Shown here: piece by piece, positions 25,011-34,431 of the stretch
Position numbering within the stretch: the first letter of the stretch is position 1
Layout: each line of letters starts with the position of its first letter
NCBI GenBank assembly: GCA_965248135.1
Contig: CBDFIN010000012.1
Location: 1,302,001 to 1,366,000 of the forward strand
Direction: 5' to 3'
Origin: SZUA-100 sp965248135
GTDB lineage: Bacteria > Pseudomonadota > Alphaproteobacteria > Rhizobiales > Rhizobiaceae
DNA length: 64,000 bases
The notes under the pieces: generated by a model
The model's input: the letters and a program-made list of their open reading frames with translations, nothing else
Told to the model about the DNA's origin: nothing
Database searches by the model: none
Position numbers and translations under genes: made by a program

Positions 25011-26585
25011 CTACTTCGACGCGGCCAGCGCGCGTTGGGTAAACAGCGAAGCAATATAAGTCAGGCCTAAATTCACCATCATTATCCCAAGTATAGCGAC
25101 TGCCAGCGCTGACGGTGATGATATTCGACCCTGCCAGGATGCAGCCTCGCTGCTGACAGTGTCAAAATCCGCCAGATAAATCACCACCACACACATCATC
25201 ATTGCCGAGATCATACCGGTCAATAAGCCACCTGGAGTGGGAAATTTGAACCACAGGGCAACAAATATCACCGGAAAAAGACCACCACTTGCCAATAGCA
25301 GTCCACAAAATACCGATAGCCATCCATTGAATTCAAATGTGACGGCGCAAAACCAAATGACAAAAGCCGTTAACGGGATCAGCAATCTTGCCAGGAATAC
25401 CTGGCGAAGGGGTGGTTTTTTACCGGAGAACAAAGCTGCATAGCCATCATGTGACAGGGTATTGACGATGGTGACCAGCAAGATAGAGGAAAGTGAGAAC
25501 GCCGCGATCAGCACGGCCATAAGCACGAAAACCGACAGGATCACCGGCATCTCCAACCCCTCGACTGTTCCTCCCGCCGAGATCGGGTCGACAGGTACAA
25601 GGCCCAGGGCCGGAATACTGGTGAGCACAATCAACGATATGATGATCGACCAGCGGTTGCCGCGCAGGGTGACCTTGTCTGGTGAAGCTGAAAACCAACG
25701 GTTTCGCAAATGAGGAAGAACCGCATATGCCGGAATCAACAGTACCGGCAAAAAAACGGAAAAATTGTCTTTTCCTGACAGAGCATTCTTAAACTCGGCT
25801 TGCAGATTGTGGCCTTCAAGCGGACCGGCAGTGAATTCGGACATCCTATCCAACAGTAATTGCGGCACAGGCAGTCCGGTGAGTTTTGCCGATATCCAAA
25901 TGGCTGGCACAAGAACCATGATCAAGAGTATCAAGAATAATGCCTGTTGGACCCTGCTTACCGATGATTTACCGCTCGCAAGAGCCGCGAGAGACGACAA
26001 AACCAAAATAAATCCGATCACACTGCCGGTCGATACTCGCAACTGCGGGGCAAGGTAGACGGACGCAAGTCGCAGATCGGCGTATATCAACATAATACAG
26101 ATGATGGCGACCAACGCCGCACTGACCAGGCGTACGGTCGAAGAGCTGGACGCAATCAGCAGATATTCCGGTAATGATGTGGCCCCGGTAGCGCAAAGTC
26201 TCCGGGTGAACAAAACGCTACCCGCAATCAGCCCGATCGCCAGGCTGGCGATAATGGTGATGGGCGTCCACATGCCCGGCAGCAACCCCGATATCAGTAT
26301 TAGAATAACGAATGCGGAAATGACATCGGATGAACCGGAAACCGCCAGATCGGAGCAATCCAGTTTTTCGTTGCCGACTTGGAAACTCGATGGTTTGAGC
26401 GTGGCGCGTGAAAGGGCAAAAAGCAAAATAAACGCAGTGATCGCAGTCATTATCGCCCAGGTCATGTTCTCGGCCGGCAGGCCAAGCCGTTCAAACAGAA
26501 AAATCAACGAGCAGAACACTGCAAATCCACCGGTTGAAACGGCCAGGATGCGATCCTCATCTCGTTTGTGTGGATCTTTTTGCAA
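25011..26585 (-). CDS. Sodium:solute symporter-type membrane protein
   Basis: 524 residues, apparently starting at TTG 26585 with no better start before residue 41. About 13 hydrophobic segments are seen, and motifs such as ATGATSLPEYLLIASSSSTVRL resemble the sodium/solute symporter (SSS) family core. The two-component regulator gene begins 242 bases away on the other strand, and the partner kinase carries an SSS-like input domain of its own. In CrbS/CrbR systems the regulon includes an acetate permease of this family, so an organic-acid permease is a reasonable guess. Substrate is unproven. Confidence 0.7.
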   Translation of the reverse strand: MQKDPHKRDEDRILAVSTGGFAVFCSLIFLFERLGLPAENMTWAIMTAITAFILLFALSRATLKPSSFQVGNEKLDCSDLAVSGSSDVISAFVILILISGLLPGMWTPITIIASLAIGLIAGSVLFTRRLCATGATSLPEYLLIASSSSTVRLVSAALVAIICIMLIYADLRLASVYLAPQLRVSTGSVIGFILVLSSLAALASGKSSVSRVQQALFLILLIMVLVPAIWISAKLTGLPVPQLLLDRMSEFTAGPLEGHNLQAEFKNALSGKDNFSVFLPVLLIPAYAVLPHLRNRWFSASPDKVTLRGNRWSIIISLIVLTSIPALGLVPVDPISAGGTVEGLEMPVILSVFVLMAVLIAAFSLSSILLVTIVNTLSHDGYAALFSGKKPPLRQVFLARLLIPLTAFVIWFCAVTFEFNGWLSVFCGLLLASGGLFPVIFVALWFKFPTPGGLLTGMISAMMMCVVVIYLADFDTVSSEAASWQGRISSPSALAVAILGIMMVNLGLTYIASLFTQRALAASK

Positions 26586-26827
26586 TCCAATAGTTCCTGT
26601 ATGATTGGTTCCGTCACTGGGTCGACGCGCGGTTAATATTCTAATTAGCCGCGATATTCAACACACCACACCAGTGATTAAATCGCGGCGAAAAACACAA
26701 TCACTGCTCAGCTATTGTGGTTGGAGCCATTCCTTTGGTACTATTCAGCCCAACGTCTAATTGACATCTGGTGGGCAACACATGCACCAGTTAATAGACA
26801 ACCAGCCGGTGCGAAAGGTTAGCGGCG

Positions 26828-27499
26828 ATGCAAAATTGCTCGAAGATTGTGATCGCAGATGATCACCCGCTGTTTCGGGGCGCCTTGAAACAGGCGCTGG
26901 CCTCGCAGCCGGACAGCAGCGATAGTCCGCCGAAAATTATTGAAGCCGGCGATTTTGCCACAACGCTACACATCCTGGCTGAAAACATTGATGCTGATTT
27001 GGTGCTGCTTGATCTTGCAATGCCTGGAACCAAGGGGTTTTCAGGTCTTGTCAGCCTGCGGTCACAATATGCTGCTATCCCCGTCGTAGTCGTTTCCGCG
27101 ACAGATGACGCCTCCAGCATCCGCCGGGCAATGGAGCTGGGCGCCTCCGGCTTTATACCCAAATCAACCGGAATGGACACAATAAGAAAAGCCGTGACTT
27201 CGGTCATGGACGGCAATGTATGGACCCCGCCAGATCTTGATATGGGTGCAGAAACCGACCCGGATATTGCCGATTTGATCGAGCGGTTAAGATCGCTCAC
27301 CCCACAACAGGCCCGGGTTTTGACCATGTTGGGCGAAGGCTTGCTGAACAAGCAAATTGCCTATGAGCTCGGCGTTTCTGAAGCGACAATCAAGGCCCAC
27401 GTATCGGCGGTGTTGCAAAAACTGGACGTCGACAGCCGCACCCAGGCGGTCATCAGATTATCTAAGATTGGCGTCGACGCATTGGTGCCGCCGGCCTAA
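26828..27499 (+). CDS. NarL/FixJ-type response regulator (CrbR-like)
   Basis: 223 residues. The receiver domain (about 1-125) has the acidic pair DDHP and phospho-acceptor Asp in LVLLDLAMPG. The LuxR-type helix-turn-helix (about 155-215) reads LTPQQARVLTMLGEGLLNKQIAYELGVSEATIKAHVS. It faces the large SSS-hybrid kinase gene, converging 18 bases from its end. This neighbourhood is that of CrbS/CrbR systems, which control acetate and other short-chain acid use. Likely targets in the window include the SSS gene at 25011-26585. Confidence 0.88.
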   Translation: MQNCSKIVIADDHPLFRGALKQALASQPDSSDSPPKIIEAGDFATTLHILAENIDADLVLLDLAMPGTKGFSGLVSLRSQYAAIPVVVVSATDDASSIRRAMELGASGFIPKSTGMDTIRKAVTSVMDGNVWTPPDLDMGAETDPDIADLIERLRSLTPQQARVLTMLGEGLLNKQIAYELGVSEATIKAHVSAVLQKLDVDSRTQAVIRLSKIGVDALVPPA

Positions 27500-27517
27500 A
27501 AATAGGTCTTCTTGCGG

Positions 27518-30500
27518 TTATTCGGCAGTGGTTTGCATTTGTGCCCTCATCTGGGCCAGCGCTGCCCTAAGGGCCGCCGGTTTCACCGGTTTATTGAGCA
27601 CCGGCATGTCGTATTCCCTGGCGTGTTCGTGCACCGATGCCGACCGGTCGGCGGTCACCAGCATGGCCGGAAAATTCTGCTTGAACCTTTGGCGCAACAA
27701 TTTGACCACTTCAACGCCGTCGCCATAGTCAAGATGGTAATCGACAACCAGGACATCCACCGCCTGTTTCTCAATGCGGGTTATCGCCTGACCGTAGGTT
27801 TTTGCCTTTTGAACGCTGCAACTCCAGCTGGAAAGCAGCCTGTCCATTCCATCCAATATGGCATCATCATTGTCGATACATAATATGGTCGTATCACTGA
27901 GGTCTGCGGCAATTGTGCGGGCTGGTCTTGCGGATGTTTCCAAAGGGGCGGAATTCGACTTTGCTGCGGGAATTTCGAGGCAAAAACACGATCCCTTGTG
28001 GGGCGTGGATTCAAGCGTCACGGGATGGGCGAGCACCTTTGATATACGCTCAACGATCGAAAGACCCAGACCGAGACCCTGGGCCACCTTGCGGCCGGCC
28101 TCAAGCCTGCCGAATTCGGCAAAAATGATCTTTTGCTGTTCGCTGGCGATCCCCATACCGGTGTCGGAAACTTGGATGAAGACCTTGTCGTCTTCAATCC
28201 GCCCTTCGACCAGAATTTTGCCGGACGATGTGTATTTGATAGCGTTGGAGATCAGGTTGCGTAAAAGCCGCGTCAGCAGCGTTGTGTCTGATTGAACGTA
28301 AAATCCCTGCTTTTTTATCTGCAGGTCGAGACCCTTTTCATGTGCGATGGGTGAGAATTCAACCTTCAACTGGGCCAGTATGCGATCCATCGAACACGAG
28401 ATAATCGCCGGCTTGAATGCGCCGGTATCAAGCCTGGAGATAGTCAAGACGGTGCTCAATATATCTTCAACCGATTCCAGCGACTGATCCATATTTTGGA
28501 CGATTTTGTGCGCTTCGGAGGTTCCCAGCTGTTCCACCAGTGTGGACGAATAAAGCCGGGCCGCATTAAGTGGCTGCAAAATGTCATGGCTGACCGCAGC
28601 AAGGAACTTTGTTTTGCCGATATTGGCGGCGTCAGCGGCTTCGGTCGCCTGTGCAAGGTCATCATTGAGCCGGGTCAGTTCTTCCGTTCGTTGACGCACC
28701 CTGTTTTCAAGCGACGTGTTGGCCTGCCGCAATGCCTCGGCCGATTTTACCCGCTCGGTAATATCGCTCCACGAAATCACCAGGCCGCCATCGGGCATGG
28801 TGTTGGTCAAGATTTCAAGAACCGAGTTTTTAGAAGGCAACGGCAGTTGCCACGCGGTCCGTTCCATAATCAGCTTTTCCATCAGCTTGGCGCTGGTTTC
28901 AAGCACGCTTTTGCCAGTCGAATTCTGTTTTAAAACGATATCGGCAATATTGGTTAGCGGCGTGCCGACCTGACCTGTCGGGGCCGGCAAATCCAGCAGA
29001 GCCCTGAACTGCCGGTTCCAGCAGGTCAGCCTGAAATTCTGGTCGAACACGCTAATGCCCTGCTCAACTTGATCAAGCGCGGTCTGCAGCAAGTCACGAT
29101 TATATTGAATGGCCTCGGATGCATCATCAAGCAGGGCGATAGCTTCGCTGGGCGAGGTTTCAAATTTCTTCAGCAACAAGGAAAGAACCAGCCGCGAGGA
29201 AGCAGCTCCAATAGCGCTGGCCAGTAATTGCTCGGCAAATCGCAATGACTTTGTGTCGGCGATATCCGTGTCAACCATTGTTTTTCCGTCTTCCTGGGCA
29301 AACGATGCAAACGATCTTTCTGTGCGCTCGACCCCGAGATATCTTGATACGGTCGACTTAAGTGCGCCTATCGTGATGGGGCTGTTTCTGGAGCCCGTCA
29401 TCGGGGTCGGCAGTCCGCCATAGGGGGCAAATATTGCTGCCTGGGTCTGTTCTACGATCTTGGGTTCGCGCGAAAGCGAGGCCAGCACATAAGCAAGCAT
29501 GTTCACCAGCAACGACCAGAACACGCCGTGAGACAAAGGTGCCCAGTCCAGTCCCAACAAAGCCTGTGGCCGCAACATGGCGATGCCCAGTGGACCATCG
29601 GTGAGGATTGGATTGGCAGGATCGAGCAGCGTTGGAAAGAACAACGTGTAGGTCCAGGTCGTAAATCCCGCTCCCATGCCCCAAAGCGCACCGCGCGAGG
29701 TTGCTCTTCGCCAGATCATGCCGCCGAAAAAAGCCGGCGCAAACTGGGCAACTGCTGCAAATGACAACAGGCCGATGGAAGCCAGCGCGGCACTGTCTCC
29801 CAGTGCTTTGAAATAGGCGTAGGCCAACAGAAGAATCAGGAAAATAAAACTGCGGCGAATCTGTAGCAGCAACTTTCCCATGTTCTCGAAGCCGGCGTCT
29901 TCTGCCACAGATGACCGTCTGAGAACAAGCGGCAGGGCAATATCGTTGGAAATCATGATAGCCAGCGCAACACAGGCCACAATAACCATCGCCGTTGCCG
30001 CCGAAAGACCACCAATAAAGGCGAACATCGATACAAATTGTGATTCAGCCAGTATTGGCAACGCCAGAACAAAGGTATCGGCATTGGCGTTGACACCGAA
30101 CTTCAACATGCCGGCCAGAGCAACGGGAACCACAAACAGGTTGATCAGGACCAGATAGACCGGAAACAGCCACATCGCCCGCTTGAGTTCCTGTTGGGAG
30201 TGGTTCTCGACCACCCCGACATGAAATTGCCTCGGCAACAGAACAATGGCAAAAAAGCTCAAAAGGGTCATTACGGCAAAGTTGCCATAGTCAAGACCGC
30301 TGCTAAAAATATTGCTGATTTCATGTTTCTGGCGGGCCTGGGAAAGCAGATCACCAAGGCCATCAAACATGGAGTAGGTGACAAACAGGCCGACGAGCAA
30401 AAATGCCGCCAGCTTGACGACGGATTCGGTCGCCACCGCCAGCATCAGCCCGTCTTGATGTTCGGTTGCATCGGCATGGCGGGTACCGAACAGGATGGCG

Positions 30501-31027
30501 AAAATCGCTAACAAAATTGCTACCAGCAAGGGGGTGTCGACCAGACCGCCGGTTGCCTCCACTATGCGCAGGGGCTGATAGGTATCTACCATAATGGTGA
30601 CGGAAGTCGATATCGCCTTTAGCTGCAACGCGATATAGGGGACGGTTCCCAAGACGGCGATGATTGTCGCCACCGCGCCAACCGCGGTGTTCTTGCCGTA
30701 TCTGGAGGCAATGAAGTCGGCAATCGAGGTAATGCGCTCGGCTTTCGCCAGGGAAATTACCCGTGAAAACAGCCGGTAACCAACTGTTACCATTAATAAC
30801 GGGCCAAGATAGATGGCCAGGAAGCTGAAACCGCTGCCTGATGCCATGCCGACCGATCCGAAAAATGTCCAGGAAGTACAATATATCGCCAGTGACAATG
30901 CATAGATTACCGGTCGGTTAGAGCGATGTGAGCGTATGTGCTTCCTGCGATCGCCATAGCTCGCCACGACAAACAGAAACAATAAATAGGCAAGCGCCGT
31001 AAAGACGACGACCCAACCCTGGGACAT
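27518..31027 (-). CDS. Hybrid sensor histidine kinase with SSS transporter-like input domain (CrbS-like)
   Basis: 1169 residues from ATG 31027, preceded by GGAG; TTG 31042 would add five. The N-terminal half (to about residue 490) is a sodium/solute-symporter-like module with about 13 membrane segments. A PAS-type region with VEQGISVFDQNFRLTCWNRQFRALLDLP follows, then a coiled-coil linker, HisKA (FLAAVSHDILQPLNAARLY), HATPase with GLGLGLSIVER, and a C-terminal receiver (VLVVDYHLDYGDG). The order and size match CrbS/NahK/ErcS'-type kinases. It likely senses transport-coupled solute and signals to the convergent LuxR-type regulator. Confidence 0.92.
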   Translation of the reverse strand: MSQGWVVVFTALAYLLFLFVVASYGDRRKHIRSHRSNRPVIYALSLAIYCTSWTFFGSVGMASGSGFSFLAIYLGPLLMVTVGYRLFSRVISLAKAERITSIADFIASRYGKNTAVGAVATIIAVLGTVPYIALQLKAISTSVTIMVDTYQPLRIVEATGGLVDTPLLVAILLAIFAILFGTRHADATEHQDGLMLAVATESVVKLAAFLLVGLFVTYSMFDGLGDLLSQARQKHEISNIFSSGLDYGNFAVMTLLSFFAIVLLPRQFHVGVVENHSQQELKRAMWLFPVYLVLINLFVVPVALAGMLKFGVNANADTFVLALPILAESQFVSMFAFIGGLSAATAMVIVACVALAIMISNDIALPLVLRRSSVAEDAGFENMGKLLLQIRRSFIFLILLLAYAYFKALGDSAALASIGLLSFAAVAQFAPAFFGGMIWRRATSRGALWGMGAGFTTWTYTLFFPTLLDPANPILTDGPLGIAMLRPQALLGLDWAPLSHGVFWSLLVNMLAYVLASLSREPKIVEQTQAAIFAPYGGLPTPMTGSRNSPITIGALKSTVSRYLGVERTERSFASFAQEDGKTMVDTDIADTKSLRFAEQLLASAIGAASSRLVLSLLLKKFETSPSEAIALLDDASEAIQYNRDLLQTALDQVEQGISVFDQNFRLTCWNRQFRALLDLPAPTGQVGTPLTNIADIVLKQNSTGKSVLETSAKLMEKLIMERTAWQLPLPSKNSVLEILTNTMPDGGLVISWSDITERVKSAEALRQANTSLENRVRQRTEELTRLNDDLAQATEAADAANIGKTKFLAAVSHDILQPLNAARLYSSTLVEQLGTSEAHKIVQNMDQSLESVEDILSTVLTISRLDTGAFKPAIISCSMDRILAQLKVEFSPIAHEKGLDLQIKKQGFYVQSDTTLLTRLLRNLISNAIKYTSSGKILVEGRIEDDKVFIQVSDTGMGIASEQQKIIFAEFGRLEAGRKVAQGLGLGLSIVERISKVLAHPVTLESTPHKGSCFCLEIPAAKSNSAPLETSARPARTIAADLSDTTILCIDNDDAILDGMDRLLSSWSCSVQKAKTYGQAITRIEKQAVDVLVVDYHLDYGDGVEVVKLLRQRFKQNFPAMLVTADRSASVHEHAREYDMPVLNKPVKPAALRAALAQMRAQMQTTAE

Positions 31028-31228
31028 AAGGCGTAACTCCAAAACCTGACTTATTTCAGCACAAAAATGAGTGCTTTTTCAACTGGCATTTCGTTGTATA
31101 GGCATTTGCCGCCGAACGTGACAAAACTGCTTAATCTGATTTAAACATGTGCTAGTGTGGCTTGTATCGTTTATTGTGTGGGAACACTTTGCCCACAGTC
31201 TCTCAACCAAAGTCATTTGAGGAATATT

Positions 31229-31645
31229 ATGCTCGAAGAATTCAAAAAATTCGTCATGCGCGGAAATGTCATGGATCTTGCTGTCGGTGTGATTATCGGC
31301 GGCGCATTCGCGTTGATCACCAAATCGCTGGTAGCCGATATCATCATGCCGATTGTCAGTGCGATATTTGGCGGCCTGGATTTTTCCAACTATTTCGTAG
31401 GCCTGTCATCGGCTGTTGATGCCAGCACACTGGATGCGGCAAAAGAACAGGGCGCTGTGTTGGCCTATGGCAGTTTCATTACCGTGCTGGTTAATTTCAT
31501 CATCATTGCATTTATCATCTTCTTGATGGTGCGGACGGTAAACCGTATGCAAAAGGAAGAGGAGGAGAAACCGGCGGCCCCTCCCAAGCCATCGAACGAG
31601 GAAAAACTTCTAACGGAAATTCGCGATGCACTGGTAAACAAGTAG
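31229..31645 (+). CDS. mscL: Large-conductance mechanosensitive channel
   Basis: 138 residues from ATG 31229, preceded by GAGGAAT. The canonical start LEEFKKFVMRGNVMDLAVGVIIGGAFALI contains the N-terminal helix and first membrane helix; the second (ITVLVNFIIIAFIIFLMV) and the cytoplasmic KEEEEKPAAPPKPSNEEKLLTEIRD end follow. It opens under membrane tension to release solutes during osmotic downshock. Single gene, followed by a strong terminator. Confidence 0.95.
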   Translation: MLEEFKKFVMRGNVMDLAVGVIIGGAFALITKSLVADIIMPIVSAIFGGLDFSNYFVGLSSAVDASTLDAAKEQGAVLAYGSFITVLVNFIIIAFIIFLMVRTVNRMQKEEEEKPAAPPKPSNEEKLLTEIRDALVNK

Positions 31646-31672
31646 GCAGATTGAAGCACCGAATAAATACAG

Positions 31673-31698
31673 CCCCGGTGTTGTCACCGGGGTTTTTT
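31673..31698 (+). terminator. Rho-independent terminator of mscL
   Basis: Perfect 8-bp stem CCCCGGTG/CACCGGGG with a TTGT loop, followed by six T residues, 27 bases after the mscL stop. Confidence 0.92.
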
Positions 31699-31781
31699 AA
31701 TGCCAATGATTTCAGACTACGAAACCAGACAACCACGTGAATGGCGCTTGATCTCCATCCCATACCAGTAAGAATAGTCTA

Positions 31782-32963
31782 TTGAGCGATTTGATTGATT
31801 CCCTTCGACCTGATGCCGTCAACACGCCTGAGAGCGGCATCATGACCGTTATCAATTATGGTCAGCTGGTACCCGGTATTATTCCCTTGTGGACCGGCGA
31901 AGGTGATCGCCCGACGCCTGATTTTATCAGCGATGCGGCGGCCTTGGGTCTAAGCAACGGAGAGACCTTCTATACCTGGCAACGCGGTATACCACAACTT
32001 CGTCAAGCCCTGTCAAATTACCACCGCAGGGTCTATGGCAAAGAAATTTCGTCTGAGAACTTCTTTGTTACCGGATCGGGTATGCAGTCCATTCAAATAG
32101 CCGCCCAGGCATTGGCGGGCAAGGGTGATGAGGTTATTGTTCCAACCCCCGTGTGGCCAAATATCAGTGCTGCGCTAAACATCATGGGGGCAATGCCACG
32201 TCATGTGCCGCTCGATTTTAGCAACAACGGCTGGAGCCTCGATGTCGAAAAACTTGCTGGCGCAATCAACCACCGTACCAGGGCGATCTTTGTCAATTCC
32301 CCCGGCAATCCGACCGGGTGGATTGCAGACAGAGCCTGTTTGATCGAAATTCTGGCACTGGCGCGCAAGCACGGGCTATGGATTATCGCCGATGAGATCT
32401 ACAACAGATTTGTCTATCGGGGTGAACGTGCCTGTTCATTTTATGACATTGCCGAGCCACAAGACCGCATCTTTTACGTCAATACTTTTTCAAAAAACTG
32501 GGCCATGACCGGCTGGCGGGTGGGTTGGATTTCCGCACCAGCAGAACTTGGCCGGGTGTTGGAAAATCTTATCCAAAACTCGACATCAGGCGTTGCCGCC
32601 TTCATGCAGCGTGGCGCAATTAGTGCGCTGGAAAATGGCGATGAATTCCTGGCGTCACAGATTATGACCGCCCGGGCGAGCCGCGACGTGCTGGTAGCCG
32701 CATTGATGTCAACTGGAAAAGTTGAATGTGCCATTCCCGAAGGCGCCTTTTATCTTTTCTTTCGCATCGCCAAACAAAAAGACGCCACCGCGCTCGCCTT
32801 GCGTCTTATTGATGAGGCGAAGGTGGGTCTTGCACCAGGTGGCACTTTCGGTCCCGGGGGGGAAGGGTTCTTACGGGCGTGTTTTTTGCGCAATACCGAT
32901 GAAATTCGGCAGGCGGCGGACCGGCTGGTTAAATGGCTGGAGACCGCAGATTTGAAAACGTGA
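31782..32963 (+). CDS. Class I/II pyridoxal-phosphate aminotransferase
   Basis: 393 residues. TTG 31782 is preferred over ATG 31842 because residues 1-20 (LRPDAVNTPESGI) match the usual start of related enzymes. Motifs: NSPGNPTGW for the cofactor ring, IADEIYNRFVYRG, and the Schiff-base Lys in NTFSKNWAMTGWRVGW. This is the fold-type I aspartate/aromatic aminotransferase group; substrate is not determined. It overlaps the AbrB-family gene by 31 bases, so the two are co-transcribed. Confidence 0.88.
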   Translation: MSDLIDSLRPDAVNTPESGIMTVINYGQLVPGIIPLWTGEGDRPTPDFISDAAALGLSNGETFYTWQRGIPQLRQALSNYHRRVYGKEISSENFFVTGSGMQSIQIAAQALAGKGDEVIVPTPVWPNISAALNIMGAMPRHVPLDFSNNGWSLDVEKLAGAINHRTRAIFVNSPGNPTGWIADRACLIEILALARKHGLWIIADEIYNRFVYRGERACSFYDIAEPQDRIFYVNTFSKNWAMTGWRVGWISAPAELGRVLENLIQNSTSGVAAFMQRGAISALENGDEFLASQIMTARASRDVLVAALMSTGKVECAIPEGAFYLFFRIAKQKDATALALRLIDEAKVGLAPGGTFGPGGEGFLRACFLRNTDEIRQAADRLVKWLETADLKT

Positions 32964-34009
32964 CCAATGCAGAGCAGCCGGTTGCGAGCCGGGTATATCT
33001 GATTTTCAGCACTTTCTTGTTGCCATTGATCGTTGCGGCGACCGGCGGATACGCGGCGTTTCGGATAGGATTGCCCGGCGGCTGGCTTGTCGGTTCGATG
33101 TTTGCCACCATCCTGTATGCGCTGTTGGGGGGACAAATATGGTTTCCAGTACCGTTGAGAAATGTGCTGTTTGTTGGCCTCGGTGTGGTCTTTGGCTCTG
33201 CCATGACGCCTGAAACCCTGTCTGGAATTGCCCGTTGGCCGTTGAGCATGGCGGTGGTTTTGATCTCGGTTGTTTTGATTGTTGCGGCATCGATGATCTA
33301 TTTTATGCATGTGGCGAAGTGGGACCGGGCTTCGGCGGTTCTTGCCTCTGTCCCGGGCGCCTTAAGCCATGTGATGAGTGTCGCAGAGGAAGCCGGCGCC
33401 GATGTTAGCCGTGTGGCTATTTCGCAAAGTATGCGGATTTTTTTGCTTGCCGCACTTGTTCCGATGGTGATCGACACCAGTGCGGTAACGACAGTCGTGA
33501 ATTCCAAACCGATCATCGCTGCTGTGCCGTTGTTGATTGTTTCTATGGCAGGAACATTGGGCGCCTTGATTTTCCAGCGGTTTCGAATTCCCGGAGCCAT
33601 GATCACCGGTGCAACACTGGCGAGTGCTATTCTTTTTGGCAGCGGATATGTCAGCGGCGTTGTTCACCCCGGGGTGATATTGCCAGGATATGTGCTGTTG
33701 GGAATGATGATCGGCGCGCGCATATCGGGCGTGCCATTTGCATTATTCAGATTGCATTTGGCCGCTTCAGCGGGCGGTTTTGCGGTTGTGGCCTTAACAT
33801 CGGCTGCGGTAGCAGCAATTGTTGCATCGGTGGTCGACATACCGTTCGGACTGGCGATGTTGGCTTTTGCCCCGGGGGCATTTGAAGCAATGGCAGCGCT
33901 GGCGCTTTCGATCAATTACGATCCGGCCTTTGTGGTTGCACACCACATGGTGCGGTATTTTGGCATTGTATTAATGACGCCGTTGTTTCTCCATTTGATG
34001 TCAAGATAA
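32933..34009 (+). CDS. AbrB-family membrane protein (putative ammonia monooxygenase-annotated family)
   Basis: 358 residues with about ten membrane segments arranged in two repeats (GLPGGWLVGSMFATIL, and RIPGAMITGATLASAIL in the second). This is the PF05145 family, often mis-annotated as ammonia monooxygenase and not related to the AbrB DNA-binding protein. Its likely role is transport or membrane stress but is not established. It starts inside the 3' end of the aminotransferase gene. Confidence 0.82.
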   Translation: MAGDRRFENVTNAEQPVASRVYLIFSTFLLPLIVAATGGYAAFRIGLPGGWLVGSMFATILYALLGGQIWFPVPLRNVLFVGLGVVFGSAMTPETLSGIARWPLSMAVVLISVVLIVAASMIYFMHVAKWDRASAVLASVPGALSHVMSVAEEAGADVSRVAISQSMRIFLLAALVPMVIDTSAVTTVVNSKPIIAAVPLLIVSMAGTLGALIFQRFRIPGAMITGATLASAILFGSGYVSGVVHPGVILPGYVLLGMMIGARISGVPFALFRLHLAASAGGFAVVALTSAAVAAIVASVVDIPFGLAMLAFAPGAFEAMAALALSINYDPAFVVAHHMVRYFGIVLMTPLFLHLMSR

Positions 34010-34431
34010 ACAGTCAATTTTGACTGCCGACCGGAATTTCTTTTTAACACTTATAGCCCATGATACAATACGTTCTAATACCAAGGGAAGTTACTATTGA
34101 TCGATATGATGGTAGAAAAATCGTTTGCTGACGCGGCGCAATACATGCCCTGGCCTTAACGGCCACAAGCCGATTGCAACAATGCCAGCAGGCGATTTTT
34201 CACCACCGAAGGCCGGATTCCTTTGGGTTTTGGACGTTGTTGCACTTGGCGATTGAATCTACCCTCGTGGTACCAGGTCGCCAATCGCGCCTCGCCAAAA
34301 CCCATGGAAGCACCGGTTATATGGACCAATAGTACTTTCCCCTGGTATGACAGATTGGACGGCTTTGTCCGGATTCTTAGTAGGTGTACTTAGATACCGT
34401 TTCGGCTAGCGGTATTTTGCAGGCGGTTTAA
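34010..34431. other. Intergenic stretch with a possible 49-codon frame on the minus strand
   Basis: No confident gene. A minus-strand frame of 49 codons (34305 to 34156, ATG to TAA) reads GFGEARLATWYHEGRFN and then a Lys/Arg/Pro-rich region ending LLALLQSACGR; I do not recognise it. The left part includes AATACCAAGGGAAGTT at about 34077-34092, which recurs at 46276-46291. The right part, up to the secretion gene, should hold its promoter. Confidence 0.3.
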
